Shown here: piece after piece, positions 40,595 to 52,778 of the stretch
How positions within the stretch are numbered: position 1 is the first letter of the stretch
Layout of the letters: each line of letters starts with the position of its first letter
Origin: Lophium mytilinum
Taxonomy: Eukaryota; Ascomycota; Dothideomycetes; Mytilinidiales; Mytilinidiaceae
Length of the DNA: 64,000 nucleotides
Assembly: GCA_010093605.1 (NCBI GenBank)
Contig: MU004197.1
Coordinates: 1,054,001 to 1,118,000 of the forward strand
Reading direction: 5' to 3'
Notes under the pieces: generated by a model
Database searches by the model: none
The model's input: only the letters and a program-made list of their open reading frames with translations
Told to the model about the DNA's origin: nothing
Program-made: the position numbers and the translations under genes

Positions 40595-43057
40595 TCAAAA
40601 CCCAAACGATTCCTGCGACGCCCATCTGGAGTCAGCAAGAATGAGCTCCAACAAAGCATCCAACAGCTCTTGCTGCAAGTCCATGTTCTGGAGTCTAGAC
40701 ACCCGCGTGCTAACGGGCTGGCTGGCAGTGATGGTAGACCATATGGCTTCCTTCTTGTCATAGTCCATGTACGTATCGTAGATGATGGGCCAGCATAATG
40801 ACAGCGGGTCGACGATGTCGAGTTGAGGGCCATGCCCAAGCTCGAGAACGCACTCCTGGTCACTAGGCACCGACTTTAGCTGGATGACTGTTCCCCTGGA
40901 GTCTGCTAGGTGTTTGACAATGCTGCTCTTCTTAGTGTTTTTGAGCTGGCATCGGACCTCCTCCCGTGGCGTGTGTGCAATGAGACGAATTGTCCAATCT
41001 CTGTGTTTCGGAATAGACGGGTCCATAGGCGAAGTGGATCCAATGCGTAGGACGCCGCTGGACTGCTTGTAGCTGATTGTAGTGCAGCTGAAAGTGACAT
41101 TATCGTCGCCCGCGTCCAGGCCGTCCGCTTCTACGACCTGGAATCCCCCGTCATCAACCTGGGTGCCTGATCCATTGTCCTCTATCAAATCGAAAGATCC
41201 GTCGGCTCCAACGACAAGTAGGATTTCCAAGGACGAAGGATTCGGTGCACCGTTCTTCAGGTGATGCGAGGCGTCGAGTGGGATAACGGCTCCTTCGGCA
41301 GCTAGCACAGGAACACCTGTGAGAGGCCTGTGGAGTAGTAGCTCCCGATCTCCGTCATACACAACCCCAGTAAAGATGTCGACGAAGCGCAACCCAGGAA
41401 GCCAAGCCTTGACCTTTCCGAGATGCGTGTCCGGATCTCGAGACCTCGTTATAGGAGCCACTATAAGCTCGCTGCCGAACTTGAATTGATTTGGCACAGT
41501 GTATGCCTCTTCGGCGTCAGGGTAGTCCCAATACATAGGCTGTACTAGAGGTTCATCGTCTAACGCAGATCTGGCGTTCATGGAATAGAGGTATGGAATG
41601 AGACGATGGCGCAAGCGCATCGTCTCCTCGATGATTTCACATGCTTCAGTGCCAAATTTCCAGGGTTCTCTGGTGTTGAATATGTTGTTTGACGAATGAA
41701 GTCTTAGAATCGGAGAAAAGCATCCAAGCTGAACCCACCGAGTAGTAAGCTCATCATCCTTGTACCCATGCATATGGCCGCCGATGTCGTGACTCCACCA
41801 ACCATATCCGATATTGGAAGCGGTTGCTGTGAATTCTGGTTGGAATTGAAGGGAGTCCCAGGTCATGACAGTGTCTCCAGAAAACCCAAGTTGGTATCGG
41901 TGAGATCCGGGGCCAGCGAACCTAGAGAAGATCAAGGGTCGTTGTCGTCCTCTGCCTATGTCCAAGAAATGGAAGTGATTCAGTACCCACAGTGGGTCGA
42001 TTCCCTCAATCTTCGAGCGATCGCCCTGTTGCCAGTCGATCCACCAGAAGTCGACACCTTCCTCTTCATGTTCATGATGTACAATATCAAAATACGCATC
42101 CATGAACTTGCGGTCCGTACAATCGAATTTGATCTGTTCCTTCTTCGAAGGATCGTACCCAAGATACTTAGCTACTTCGTTGTATTGATCCTCATAAGCA
42201 CGAATGCCGTCAGCAGGATGCACGTTCAAGGTCGTCCGCAAGCCGCGATCGCGGAGCTTTTCCAAGAAGTTGGATGGGTGTGGGAAAAGGTCCCTATTCC
42301 AGCTGTAACCTGTCCAGCCATTTCCGTATTCCGGAGGGATATTGACTTTGTGCCAATCCATATCCAGCACCGCAACGGTCATTGGAACGTTGTCACGTTG
42401 AAAGTGATCTATGAGATCAAGGTATTCCGTGTGAGAGTAGCGGTGATAGCGACTCCACCAGTTTCCTAAGGCCCACCGGGGTAGCAACGGCTGGCTTCCA
42501 GACACGGCGTAATATGCCCTCATGGCGTCGCGGTAATCGTGGCCGTACATGAATATGTAGGCATCACTCCGAGTTCCAGACTTCCTGGGCGCGATCCACC
42601 CATTCTTCTCGAATAGCATCGTCTTGGAGTCCTCGATGACGGCGAAGCCCTCTCGAGAAAGCACGCCAGGCTCGACGGGGATCCTCCCATTCGCCATATC
42701 CAGTGTCCGCGTGGTTCCTCCCAGAGTCTTGACATGCTGACCGTAGCACCAGCGATTGGTGATGGACCCTTTGAGCTGTATGGCAAAGCCTTGGGAGGTG
42801 AACTTCTTCTTGTTGTAGATCAGATGGAAGCGACTGGTCGAGATTTCAACAACGTCCCCGCGGTCCCACACGTAGAAGTCGGGAACGGCGAGTTTCCTGC
42901 GGACCGCAAAGGTCGAAGCTCTGTCTTCAAATTTGCCATCATCAGCCCATTCATATCGGAGGAGGCCGTCGGTCAGGATGGTGAAGCGGTAGTTGTCGCC
43001 CGCGACCACAGCATCGGCATGGGCAACAGGGCTCGTGGGGAAGTGGTAGCGGGACAT
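40595..43057 (-). CDS. Glycoside hydrolase family 31 enzyme (alpha-glucosidase-like), probably intracellular
   Basis: 820 residues from MSRYHFPTSPVAHAD at 43057. The frame is open to 43186, adding 43 residues of low complexity that look like leader. No intron and no signal peptide. Retaining alpha-glycosidase of the GH31 barrel: N-terminal beta-sandwich; LLPRWALGNWWSRYHRYSHTEY opening the barrel; MTVAVLDMDWHK; nucleophile Asp341 within GVDFWWIDWQQGD; acid/base Asp395 within FSGDTVMTWDSLQFQPEF; YGWWSHDIGGHMHG; LRLRHRL-type MRLRHRLIPYLYSMNA; then the C-terminal sandwich with FVDIFTGVVYDGDRE. The nucleophile context WWIDWQQG differs from the classic WxDMNE of secreted alpha-glucosidases, so the substrate could be another alpha-glycoside. 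It is divergent from the SNF2 gene. Confidence 0.9.
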   Translation of the reverse strand: MSRYHFPTSPVAHADAVVAGDNYRFTILTDGLLRYEWADDGKFEDRASTFAVRRKLAVPDFYVWDRGDVVEISTSRFHLIYNKKKFTSQGFAIQLKGSITNRWCYGQHVKTLGGTTRTLDMANGRIPVEPGVLSREGFAVIEDSKTMLFEKNGWIAPRKSGTRSDAYIFMYGHDYRDAMRAYYAVSGSQPLLPRWALGNWWSRYHRYSHTEYLDLIDHFQRDNVPMTVAVLDMDWHKVNIPPEYGNGWTGYSWNRDLFPHPSNFLEKLRDRGLRTTLNVHPADGIRAYEDQYNEVAKYLGYDPSKKEQIKFDCTDRKFMDAYFDIVHHEHEEEGVDFWWIDWQQGDRSKIEGIDPLWVLNHFHFLDIGRGRQRPLIFSRFAGPGSHRYQLGFSGDTVMTWDSLQFQPEFTATASNIGYGWWSHDIGGHMHGYKDDELTTRWVQLGCFSPILRLHSSNNIFNTREPWKFGTEACEIIEETMRLRHRLIPYLYSMNARSALDDEPLVQPMYWDYPDAEEAYTVPNQFKFGSELIVAPITRSRDPDTHLGKVKAWLPGLRFVDIFTGVVYDGDRELLLHRPLTGVPVLAAEGAVIPLDASHHLKNGAPNPSSLEILLVVGADGSFDLIEDNGSGTQVDDGGFQVVEADGLDAGDDNVTFSCTTISYKQSSGVLRIGSTSPMDPSIPKHRDWTIRLIAHTPREEVRCQLKNTKKSSIVKHLADSRGTVIQLKSVPSDQECVLELGHGPQLDIVDPLSLCWPIIYDTYMDYDKKEAIWSTITASQPVSTRVSRLQNMDLQQELLDALLELILADSRWASQESFGF

Positions 43058-44255
43058 GGCGGGCGGTTCGGGGCGAATGTCAAGCGGAGCATCAATCGGA
43101 ATCGTGGTGCTTTGCGGGGTTGCGGGGCATTGCGGAGGGAAGGTGTCTTTATTAAGCTGGGTGTTGATAGCGGGCGGGAATTGCAACGGGCGTTACGAAC
43201 TGTCACGATGGATGCTAGGGCCCTCTTGGAATAGTTCCCATGACCCACTTGCCGCAATCGATCGCGCGCCGCGTCAGACGACGCCGTCTTGGACGCTGCC
43301 AAAGCTGCAAGAAGGCCGGCTGTGCAGCATCCACTCACTATATATGCATATATAGCGCGAGTCAGCTGGTGAGCGACGAAGCCATAGCAGCTTCAAGCTG
43401 TCGGGTCGGAGCTGTTCACGCGCCTCGGCTGTCTAGTAGTGTCCGTGGTACCTGCAGCTTTTAGGAGCTTGATAGGTGGTGCGAACGTGGGCCTCTCGGA
43501 AGTAGCACGAAACCTTCTCCGCCATGCGAATTGGTGCCCCGCATCTGCTGCTCTGTAACAGGTTACCTACACGCTCGCCTGTCTGCCTGTCGTGGCTTGG
43601 AGTTGGCTTTCCAACTTGCAGGTGACAGCGCGAGGCCGCGTTTGTACGGAATCGGACTAGCGTCAAACTAACCTCTACACCTCGCCTACAGGCCCTCGCG
43701 ACTCGGGCTCCAGATATCAACCTCCAACACGTAGGCCAGGCGTGTAAACATGGGCGTCGCGATTGCGGCGTTGTAAATGCTCTCTCTTGCAAACCCTACG
43801 ACTCGAACTCCGTGGTAAAAATGGAATGATTCTCGCTATCTCCTTTTCGTCCCCTTTGCCTACTTTATCCTCCACGTAAAGGCAGAGGCGTGACTGAGTC
43901 GTCTAACCTCAGTCTTTTCATCACTTCACTTCTTTTGAACTTCTCTTCCACCCTCTTTACGTCCTCCTCGTCACCCACGCATCTACATCTACGAAACCTG
44001 CCGCTACGCTGTTTACGCACTCCACGCATACGGCAAGGCTGCGTCGCAAGCCACACCAGGAGGTACCCAACCTAAGCACCTGAAAGCCACTCCGTTTTGG
44101 CTGACAAGACTCGTTTAAAGCTTCGTCTAGACGCAACAGACGGAGTGATCGTTCCGGTCGCCAGCTTGTTTCTGACGCTACAACCTCACTTCTAATAAGC
44201 AACATCAAAGCAGCTGTTCAAACTGCATCTGCTGCGCTCCCCAGTCATCGCCGTT
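43058..44255. promoter_or_regulatory. Divergent promoter region between GH31 and SNF2 genes
   Basis: About 1.2 kb between divergent starts. The last 350 bp before the SNF2 gene is pyrimidine-rich (TTTTCATCACTTCACTTC, CCACCCTCTTTACG), like a fungal promoter and leader. Small frames here show no motif. Confidence 0.45.
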
Positions 44256-47200
44256 ATGGCCGAGAAAGATCCCTGGCATTGGTCCGTTGACGAGGTAGTC
44301 GATGCGCTTTGCAGCTCCAAGGACATCTACGACGAGGCTGGATGCAACAATGCTACTCTTCCCGACTTGACGGCGTTCGGCCAGCAGCTCCGAAACGAAG
44401 AGGTAAACGGCTGGACCTTGCTTACGGGTATGGACGCGTCGGTCTTGAAGGAGGATTTCCAGATCAAGGCTTTGGGCCATCGGCGGACACTACTCGAAAC
44501 TATCAAGTATTTGCAGGGCAAGTCAGTCATATACAGGCAAAAGAACCCTACACAGTTTCCAATCACCTTCGATACCGGTTTCCATACTCCAGGCTCAGGT
44601 TATCTCCCGGGTCGAGCTCCTTCCATCCAATCACCCCCAATATACTACCAAGGCGCTTTGCCAGCCTTTCCGAAGATTGATGAGCTACCTGACATTGGCC
44701 CATCCGAACAGCTTCTACTTGAGGCAGGCTTGTCCAGTACTGTTGCTGGTCATGGTCGACATGCAGGGGTGGACAGGCCTATGATCGATGTCGATTCTCA
44801 TGGCAATTCGATCTCTGATATTGCGGTACACGTTCGTGCTGGCGAAAATTTGGTAGTGGACCAGAGTGGAAAGAAGCGACGCAGGCTGAAAACCCTCGTG
44901 GTAGAGTCTCAGCCACGACCCACTTCCAATTACGGCTTTCAAGCTACGCCTTCCTTCCCTATCAAGGATATTTTCTTTCGAGGTGGAGCATCTGGCGATG
45001 ATGTTGACGAAGAAGACGAGTTCTGTTCTTTTGGACAGGCTGCGACTCCTGCGGACGCCAAGCGATACGTCTACCGTCAAATGCTACATTTTCTTAGAGG
45101 CCCGGAACAGGAGGAAGTTGAACGAGATGGTCAGCAAGCACTTGCTGTCTACCCCTATCGCAAGGGAATCGATACTTCTGATGGACCTCGTCCTGCTATA
45201 GTATTCCAGACCTTGAATAACGATGTTCGTGTTACACAAGAATCACACCCCACAAAGACCGATGATCCAATGCAGGAGGATAGCCACAGTGGACACGAAT
45301 GGGACTTTCTTCAGCATTGGGCCGAGGAACCAGGCGAAGAGCTCCGGCCCTATGGTGAATCAGGTTCGGAAATCAGCTGCAGTTCCAGTTTCTTCGAGCA
45401 GCTGGAAGACGAAGAACGAGAAAGAGAAGAAGCGAGAGCAAAGAACGGAGGCCCACTGTCCTCAACTGAAGTTTCTGATGTTGTGGAAGAAGTTGTCGCC
45501 GAGTTTCGGGATGACTGGCGTGAAAAGAAGCTTCCGTTACGAAAGTACAATGCATGGCGAGAGTGGAAGAAGGCAAGGAAGTCTATGGATCGGGAGCAAC
45601 TTTTGGAGGATGCGAAGATCAAGAAGGACCACCTGGATAACCGGCTTGCAAAGTACAAAAAGGAGATATCCAGTCAGATCTGGAAGAAGTCCTCCGAACT
45701 TCGCCGCCAATGCTTCATTCTTGAAGAGACTGTCTATCAGCAGGAGGTTCTGGCATGGAAAGTCTCGGTCTGGCAGAGAAACAGTGCCCCTCCACGCCCT
45801 GCGACGAAACCTAAGACGCGTACGAAAGTCCATAAGAAGCTTCAAAGTGATGAAGAGATCTTGAGTAGCGATGAGGCTGCCTCAGAAGGCATCTCGAATT
45901 TTGTGGATGCCGACGAGAACGACTTTACTCAGTTTGAGTTACATTCGCCTCAAGCAGGCCCAGTCAGCCAATCAACACAACCAAATAGTGCTTCTTCTTC
46001 TCCTATCAAGCTTCGACAAAAGCACGCAGCTCGCGTCAGTCGAGAGCCTGGGGGGAGTACCCTCGAGGGTGACGAAGATCGAATGGACCTAGACCAAGAG
46101 GTGGAAACTACTGACGTGAAGGACATGACGACTGTAGATGACAGCGGCCTCCATAATACGAACCCCGATCATGATCCAGACTACGAAGCCTCCGCTCCGA
46201 TTACTCCCCAGAATCAAACCCCGCAAAAGATTCGAACACCAAATTCTGTTATTGACCTTACCCTTTCCGCAGACGAAAGCGCTCCCGAAGATACACCTTC
46301 ACAGCCCCTGGTATACCCACGTTCGGAGTGGTTGAAGGGAAATCCAGAGCATGCTAGCGCCGACATGATTGCTAGTTGGGAGACGGACTTCCTGGAAGAG
46401 CGGTCGGACCGGAAGAGACTCATTATAAAGATTCTCAGTGAGGTCAATTCAGAGGATCGCGAAATTCTGAAGACGCGCTTACTGAAGCTTCGGGAACGCG
46501 ATTTGCTTGACGAAATGAGACGAGGGATCGGTGCATTGGCCCGCGGAGATCCGAGATTGAGCGGAGTTTCCAAGGAGGATTCTCGCAAGATCATGATGTT
46601 TGCAAGGCTCTACTTGTGCTGGTTCAGCTGTGATAGCCGTTGGTGGACGGAAATAGTCTCTAGAAATCCTCCAAACCACCGGAAGGATGATCAAGAAGTA
46701 TTCTACAACTTCCTGAAGCTTGTGCTGCTGCAAACAAAGCCAGACGGGCGCCAGAGTATCAGTCGGCTTCAGACTCCTACGAAGAAGTCAAACAAGAAGA
46801 CGATATTTCAAGCATCACCGATAGCTATCAGCAGCCCCGCTGGCCCCGAGACGGACGAGTCAGATGAGGAGATGATAGGGGCAGAGTCTCAAAATACGCA
46901 CAAGAGGAGGAAGCGGGCCGTAGCACAGAGTCAAGTTGCCCTGCAAAAAAGGGAAAGCGCCCAGATGCGTCGCCAAGAGCAGGAACGTTTCGAAGAGCAG
47001 CTAGACTCTTCGCAGGCTGGACAGGAGGTTTCTACCGACTCCATCATGATTAACACCAGTAAACTTGATGAACACGGAGCTGTGTTCCTTAACAAATTTA
47101 TCGCTGGGAAAATAAAGAAACATCAAATCGAAGGCGTCCGCTTCATGTGGCGAGAGATCATTACTGCAGCGTCATCTGGATCTCAGGGATGTCTGCTGGC

Positions 47201-49816
47201 ACACACCATGGGTCTTGGAAAGACAATGCAAGCGTAAGTCACCCTATGGTGTTCCTTCAATCCCGTATACTAATGTGCAATAGTATTACTCTGCTAGTGA
47301 CTATCACGGAAGCCGCACACTCCAAAGAAATGAAAATCAAGTCTCAGATACCCGAAGAGCTGCGCGAGTCGCGTACTCTCGTTCTTTGCCCAGCGGCACT
47401 GATTCCTAACTGGGTTGAAGAGTTTGATATGTGGGTTCCTCCGTTGACGAAGAGATTGATCGGGGCGCGAAGACCTATATCAGCCGACACACTCTTCGAG
47501 CGCCGCATAGACGATATTGAAGAATGGTATGAAGAGGGGGGCATATTGCTCATTAGCTACGAGATGCTAAGAAAGATTGTTGAAAACAAGGCGACAAAAC
47601 TCAGTGTCAATGGGCGATTACCAGAGGATCGGCACGAGGAACTCCTACATTGGCTTTTCGAAGGACCCAACATCATCATCGCTGATGAAGCCCACATCAT
47701 GAAAAATCCGAAAACCGGGCTCAGCTTAGCGTGTTCGAGATTCAAGACAAAGAATCGTATTGCTCTGACCGGCTCTCCTCTGAATAACAATCTTCTAGAG
47801 TATTACGAAATGATTCAATGGGTGTCACCCGGCTATCTTGGCAACAACACAGAGTTTAAGGCTCATTATCAGGAGCCCATACACCTAGGTCTATGGGGTG
47901 ACAGTTCCGATGAAGAATATCGGATGGCTTTAAGGTTACTCCGGGTTTTGAAGAACGAGATAGAACCAAAGGTCAACCGAGCTGATATCACGGTTTTGAA
48001 AGGCAGCTTGAAGGCTAAAGTTGAGTTTGTCATCCAAGTACCACTCACAGCCCTTCAAGAAGAGATCTACAGGACCTACGTCGAGAATCTTTTGAGTGGG
48101 CCAGCCAGGGGAGAGGACAATGTCTCCAGAACTCGTCTATGGAGCTGGCTAGCGATCTTGGTTTTGCTATGTAGTCATCCACAGATCTTTTTCGACAAGG
48201 TGCTTGACCTACTCAAGAACGACGCCCGGCTCAAGAAGCTGCCCAAGGCGGCCCCTGGGAGGCTGTCAGACACGGATGGGAGGCTGTCAGACACTGATGG
48301 GAGGCAGTTAGACACTGAAGACGATGGGATTGGCCAACCTGAGGTTCATCCTATCGATCAAGATGTTGAAGACATTTCTTTACAGTCTCTCCAGAGTCCA
48401 CTCACTACTATGGAAGCCCAAAAGGCTATCTATAATAGAGTCAAGAAAGAGGTCGGCAATATGAACCAAAGTTTCAAGATGGAGGCCGTCCAAAAGATCA
48501 TCAAGTATTCTAAAGAAGTTGGGGATCGAGTGCTTATTTTCTCGCACTCTATTCCAATATTGAACTTCCTGGAACGATATTGCAACAGTTCAAAGACGGT
48601 CTACCAGCGAATTGACGGATCTGTGAAGTCATCAAGCCGCCAGGCCCAAGCCAAGGCGTTCAACCAAGGCACGAGGTCAGCCAGCGTATTTCTGATATCC
48701 ACTAGGTCAGGTGGGCTGGGTCTGAACCTTCCCGGAGCCAATCGAGTCATCATCCTTGACATCAGTTTCAATCCTACCTGGGAAGAGCAGGCTATAGGTA
48801 GAGCCTACCGTATTGGCCAAGAGAAGCCAGTCTTCGTGTACCGCTTCCTAACCGCGGGTACCTTTGAGATCCCTGTTTACAACAAGGCTGTTTTCAAGAC
48901 ACAGCTCTCATACCGAGCTGTTGACAAGAAGAACGTCAAGGCTGTCGCTGATAGGGAAGAAAATCTACTGCAAGTTCCTCAACGGGTTGAAAGAGAAAAT
49001 CTAGACCGCTACATGGGCAAAGACCCGTTTGTCCTGGACCGAATTCTTAGTGGAGGGGGCACGTCGTGGATATGTTCGATTTCAACTATGGAGACTCTAC
49101 AAGAGGAAATTGCCGAGAACTTCACCCCAGAAGAACTAGAGGAGATTAGGCAAATGGAATACCGCGAGAAGCTGAGGAAGTCCGAGCCAGAGAAGTGGAA
49201 GCGTCTTGTGCATGAGGATCACATCAAAAAACAGGCTGAAGCAGCGGAAGCAAGACTCCGCGAACAACAGAGACAAGCACAATTCACCAACCCACAGCCT
49301 CCACCTCACTCATTCGTGCAAACGCCTAGCTTTGCGAGTGGTATGTCCCATAGACCTCAATTCCTACATGGAATGCCGCCCTCACTCCAGCAAGCACCAG
49401 TGGCGATTCGTTCCATAGGGCCGAACGTTCCGCCAAGTGGCTTCCCGGCTCTTGTCCCAAACGGTTTACCTGACATTGTTTTGAGGAGCGATAGACCGGC
49501 GTCTTCGTCTCCGCTTCTGATGCAAAACGGGCGAGGCCAGCCCCCGGCGAATGGGTTCGGTTTGACTCAACCTACTGGCCTTCAGATGAGGAGCTCTGCA
49601 CCACCTCGCCCAACAGGACCACCACGCGTGAGCAATTCTCGATATCAGAGACCCCAGGACCCTCAGGTCATCCATGAGATATCTTCAGCGGAAGATGAGG
49701 ATGCTGATTTGCCCGTCAATGGGGAAGCCCGACATCGCAAAGGCACATTAGGGCAAGACGACAATCAAGACAAGCCACTTAGCTTTAACGACAGACTTGG
49801 ACGTATGCAGCGATGA
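44256..49816 (+). CDS. SNF2-family chromatin ATPase with N-terminal SAM-like domain (Rad54/ATRX-related)
   Basis: Exons 44256-47233 and 47284-49816 (1836 aa); the 50-nt intron (GTAAGT ... TACTAAT ... CAATAG) falls right after the Walker A box. Residues about 8-90 form a SAM-like domain (WSVDEVVDALC, EEVNGWTLLTGMDASVLKED, GHRRTLLETIKYL). A long, charged, partly coiled-coil region follows. The ATPase core has HTMGLGKTMQA-ITLL (about 985), LVLCPAALIPNWVEEF, DEAH box IIADEAHIMKN (Asp1127), ALTGSPLNNNLLEYYEM, and helicase C motifs VLIFSHSIPILNFLERY, FLISTRSGGLGLNLPGANRV and QAIGRAYRIGQEKPVFVYR. The spacing and the LTGSPLNN/GAIRAYR-type motifs fit the Rad54/ATRX/ARIP4 branch rather than Swi2 or ISWI; no RING or bromodomain is seen. 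The C-terminus is Pro-rich and disordered. Likely a nuclear DNA translocase; exact orthology is uncertain. Confidence 0.88.
48257..48318 (+). repeat. In-frame 21-bp tandem repeat (x3) in the SNF2 ATPase
   Basis: Codons for GRLSDTD, GRLSDTD and GRQLDTE follow in tandem between helicase lobes 1 and 2. The first two copies are nearly identical at nucleotide level, pointing to a recent in-frame duplication in a linker. Confidence 0.85.
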
Positions 49817-50841
49817 GGAGGCAAGAGATGCCGAGGGTGTGTGCACCTCACTAGCGGAGGGAGGGGGTAGTGTGCCCTTCTTTGGACGTCTTAATAGGTA
49901 TGCCTCGAGGTCAGCATGTGTGTCATGCGCATGGTGCCTCACGGATCCATTTTCTTTCTTGTTTCAATATTACGGTCTCGGGACTGCAAGCGTAGGAAGC
50001 GCAGCGGATTGGGCGGGGTGTCTCGGTGCAATTGCGCAACGTCGAGTCAGAAGATACCCTTTGCTTTTCCTAATTGCACATTGCATTAGACAGAGTAGTT
50101 TCTGCATGTCGTCTTTCTGAGATGGCAATTTTCTTGCTCGAATCAGTTAGACAAGACTTCCTTTTTGAGTGCTGAGTGAGACAGATACTACGAGGATATG
50201 CTGCTAACATTCCGCGACTATTACGTGAGTTGTCCCATGCAGATTTCGGCGTACTACGGCAAGTCTAGTATGTGCACCAGATTGATAGATTTCCGGCGTT
50301 CCGATGGTGTGGTATGTAGGTACTTTGTGAGATCAGTTGATCGGTACAGCACAAAGAGCGGCTCTGTGGCCCTTTGTCTGGGGAAGCTGATCCTCCGCAT
50401 ATGCATGTATGATGTAATGGGTTCGAGAAGAGAATGCCCTTAATCCTAATCCTCATGGTAGTCCTACATTGATGTTCAGTCCTACAACCCTACAGCGGGA
50501 GTGAATGTCTCATTCAGAGCTGTCCATGATCTGCCCCCGCCAACACGGCATCCACTCTGGGGAATAGTGCCGGGCTTCGGCCTGCAGAAGCAATTCATAG
50601 ACATTACTTTTCGCCGAAGTTGGATGGTGTGGGGTCTAGACTAATCAGAAGCTGCTTATTTCCCCTCAGTGGCCAGCCCGGAGAAGCAGGGTTCCGTGCG
50701 ACTCGCAACACAAGTCAACTTCAGGCCGGACTTTTCCTCTCCCACAATTCACCGCTCCCCTCGAAAGTCTCCCTCTTATGATACTCTGGACTCACTCAAT
50801 TGCGGAATACTCGACACCAAGCCAACGCTTCTGCAATCGCT
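49817..50841. other. Intergenic: SNF2 3' region and ALAS promoter
   Basis: About 1 kb, both flanking genes on the + strand. Short frames carry no motif. Just before the ALAS start are pyrimidine-rich stretches (TTTTCCTCTCCCAC, CTCCCCTCG, CTCCCTCTT; 50730-50776). Confidence 0.45.
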
Positions 50842-52778
50842 ATGGAGGCTCTTCTCCGCCAGTCGAGGTCCATGTGCCCGTTTCTCCATAAGACATCGCC
50901 CGCCACCCTGCGCTCGCTCTCCACCACGACCGTCGGCCACGATGCGTCTCCCGGAGGCGGTAGCATGTCCAACCTCCAGGTCATTGCGAGGCGCTGCCCT
51001 GTTATGGGAAAGGCCCTCAGCGTCCAGAGCGCTCGTACCATGAACAATGCCTTTGCCGGAGCGTATGGAGGCACGAGGGCCTACCATTCGAAGACCAGCA
51101 AGGCTAAGTTGCACACTTCTACCCCCAAGGAAGCGCAGGCTGTTGATGTTGAGAAGTTGCGCAATAAGCAAGGTAGGCGCGACTCCAGACTTCAAAAACT
51201 AGACTATCGATGACGATGGCACTTCAAGAGTCATATATCTAATTGCATAACTCTGTAGTTCCGTTCCCTCAATCCGCGAAGCCACCTGTTTCTCCTGCTC
51301 AGAAACACCATGTAGGCGCTCCTCCGGTACCGAAGGCGGCGCAATTCGATTATGATGGATTCTACCACAAGGAACTCGACAAGAAGCACAAGGACAAGTC
51401 TTACCGCTACTTCAACAACATCAATCGCTTGGCCAAGGAATTTCCCCGCGCGCACATGGCGTCCAAAGAGGAAAAGGTCACCGTCTGGTGCTCCAATGAT
51501 TACCTCGGCATGGGACGAAACCCCCACGTCTTGAAGTCGATGCACGAAACCCTGGAAATGTATGGGGCTGGAGCCGGTGGAACGAGGAACATTTCGGGCC
51601 ACAACCAGCATGCTGTCTCACTCGAGGCTACGGTTGCCAAGCTCCATGCAAAGGAAGGCGCTCTTGTGTTCTCCTCTTGCTACGTGGCCAACGACGCTAC
51701 GCTGGCGACGTTGGGAAGCAAACTCCCGGACTGTGTCATACTGTCTGACAGCATGAATCACGCGTCGATGATTCAGGGCATCCGACACTCTGGTGCAAGA
51801 AAGATGGTGTTCAAGCACAACGACGTAGCAGACCTTGAAGCGAAACTGGCGTCACTACCCCCCGGTGTGCCCAAGATTATTGCATTTGAAAGCGTTTACA
51901 GCATGTGTGGTTCGATTGGACCTATTGAAGAGATTTGCGACTTGGCAGAGAAGTATGGCGCCATTACCTTTTTGGATGAAGTCCATGCCGTTGGCATGTA
52001 TGGACCAACTGGCGCAGGTGTCGCCGAACACTTGGATTACGACGCGCACGTAGCTGGAAGGCCCCGCGGCACTGTTATGGATCGCATTGACATCATCACT
52101 GGAACACTGGGTAAGGCATATGGGTGTGTAGGAGGCTATATCGCTGGCTCCGCTAAGCTTGTAGATACGATCCGTTCTCTCGCGCCCGGTTTTATCTTCA
52201 CAACCTCTCTTCCCCCGGCGACGATGGCTGGAGCCAAGACAGCCATTGAGTATCAAATGAGCTACCAAGGGGACAGGCGTCTCCAGCAGCTGCACACTCG
52301 TGCTGTCAAGGATGCTCTCAACGCCAAGGACATCCCCGTGATGCCCAATCCTAGCCACATCATTCCGGTGCTCGTTGGCAACGCTGAAGTTGCGAGACAG
52401 GCGAGTGATCTTCTCTTGGAAGATTGGGGAATCTACGTGCAAGCCATCAATTACCCCACCGTGCCCGTTGGCCAGGAACGTCTGCGCATCACCCCGACTC
52501 CGGGCCATGTGCGTGAGTACCGCGACCATCTCGTCGAGGCTCTCGACAGCGTCTGGAACAAGCTCGGTATCAAACGCACCAGCGAGTGGGCTGCGCAAGG
52601 CGGCTTCATCGGTGTCGGCGAAGGCAAAGAAGAAGCGCCGCTTTGGACCGACAAGCAGCTGGGTGTCGACGACGTCCTGAAAGAGATGAAGGCCGGCCAA
52701 GGGGCCGTCGGCATTCTCGAGTCTGTGCTTGAGAATGAACGCAAGGCCACGGCCCAGGCGGTCAGTGCTGCAGCTTAG
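50842..52778 (+). CDS. HEM1: 5-aminolevulinate synthase, mitochondrial
   Basis: Exons 50842-51172 and 51259-52778 (616 aa), separated by an 86-nt intron (GTAGGC ... TGTAG). Pyridoxal-phosphate enzyme of the mitochondrial matrix that condenses glycine and succinyl-CoA, the first and rate-limiting step of haem synthesis. Presequence [20 protein letters not shown] with two Cys-Pro haem-regulatory motifs ([15 protein letters not shown]). The catalytic part starts at [20 protein letters not shown]. Then [65 protein letters not shown] (PLP Asp350), [17 protein letters not shown] (Schiff-base Lys396) and [12 protein letters not shown]. Length is usual for fungi. The haem-regulatory motifs suggest haem feedback on import or activity, as known for the family. 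Confidence 0.97.
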
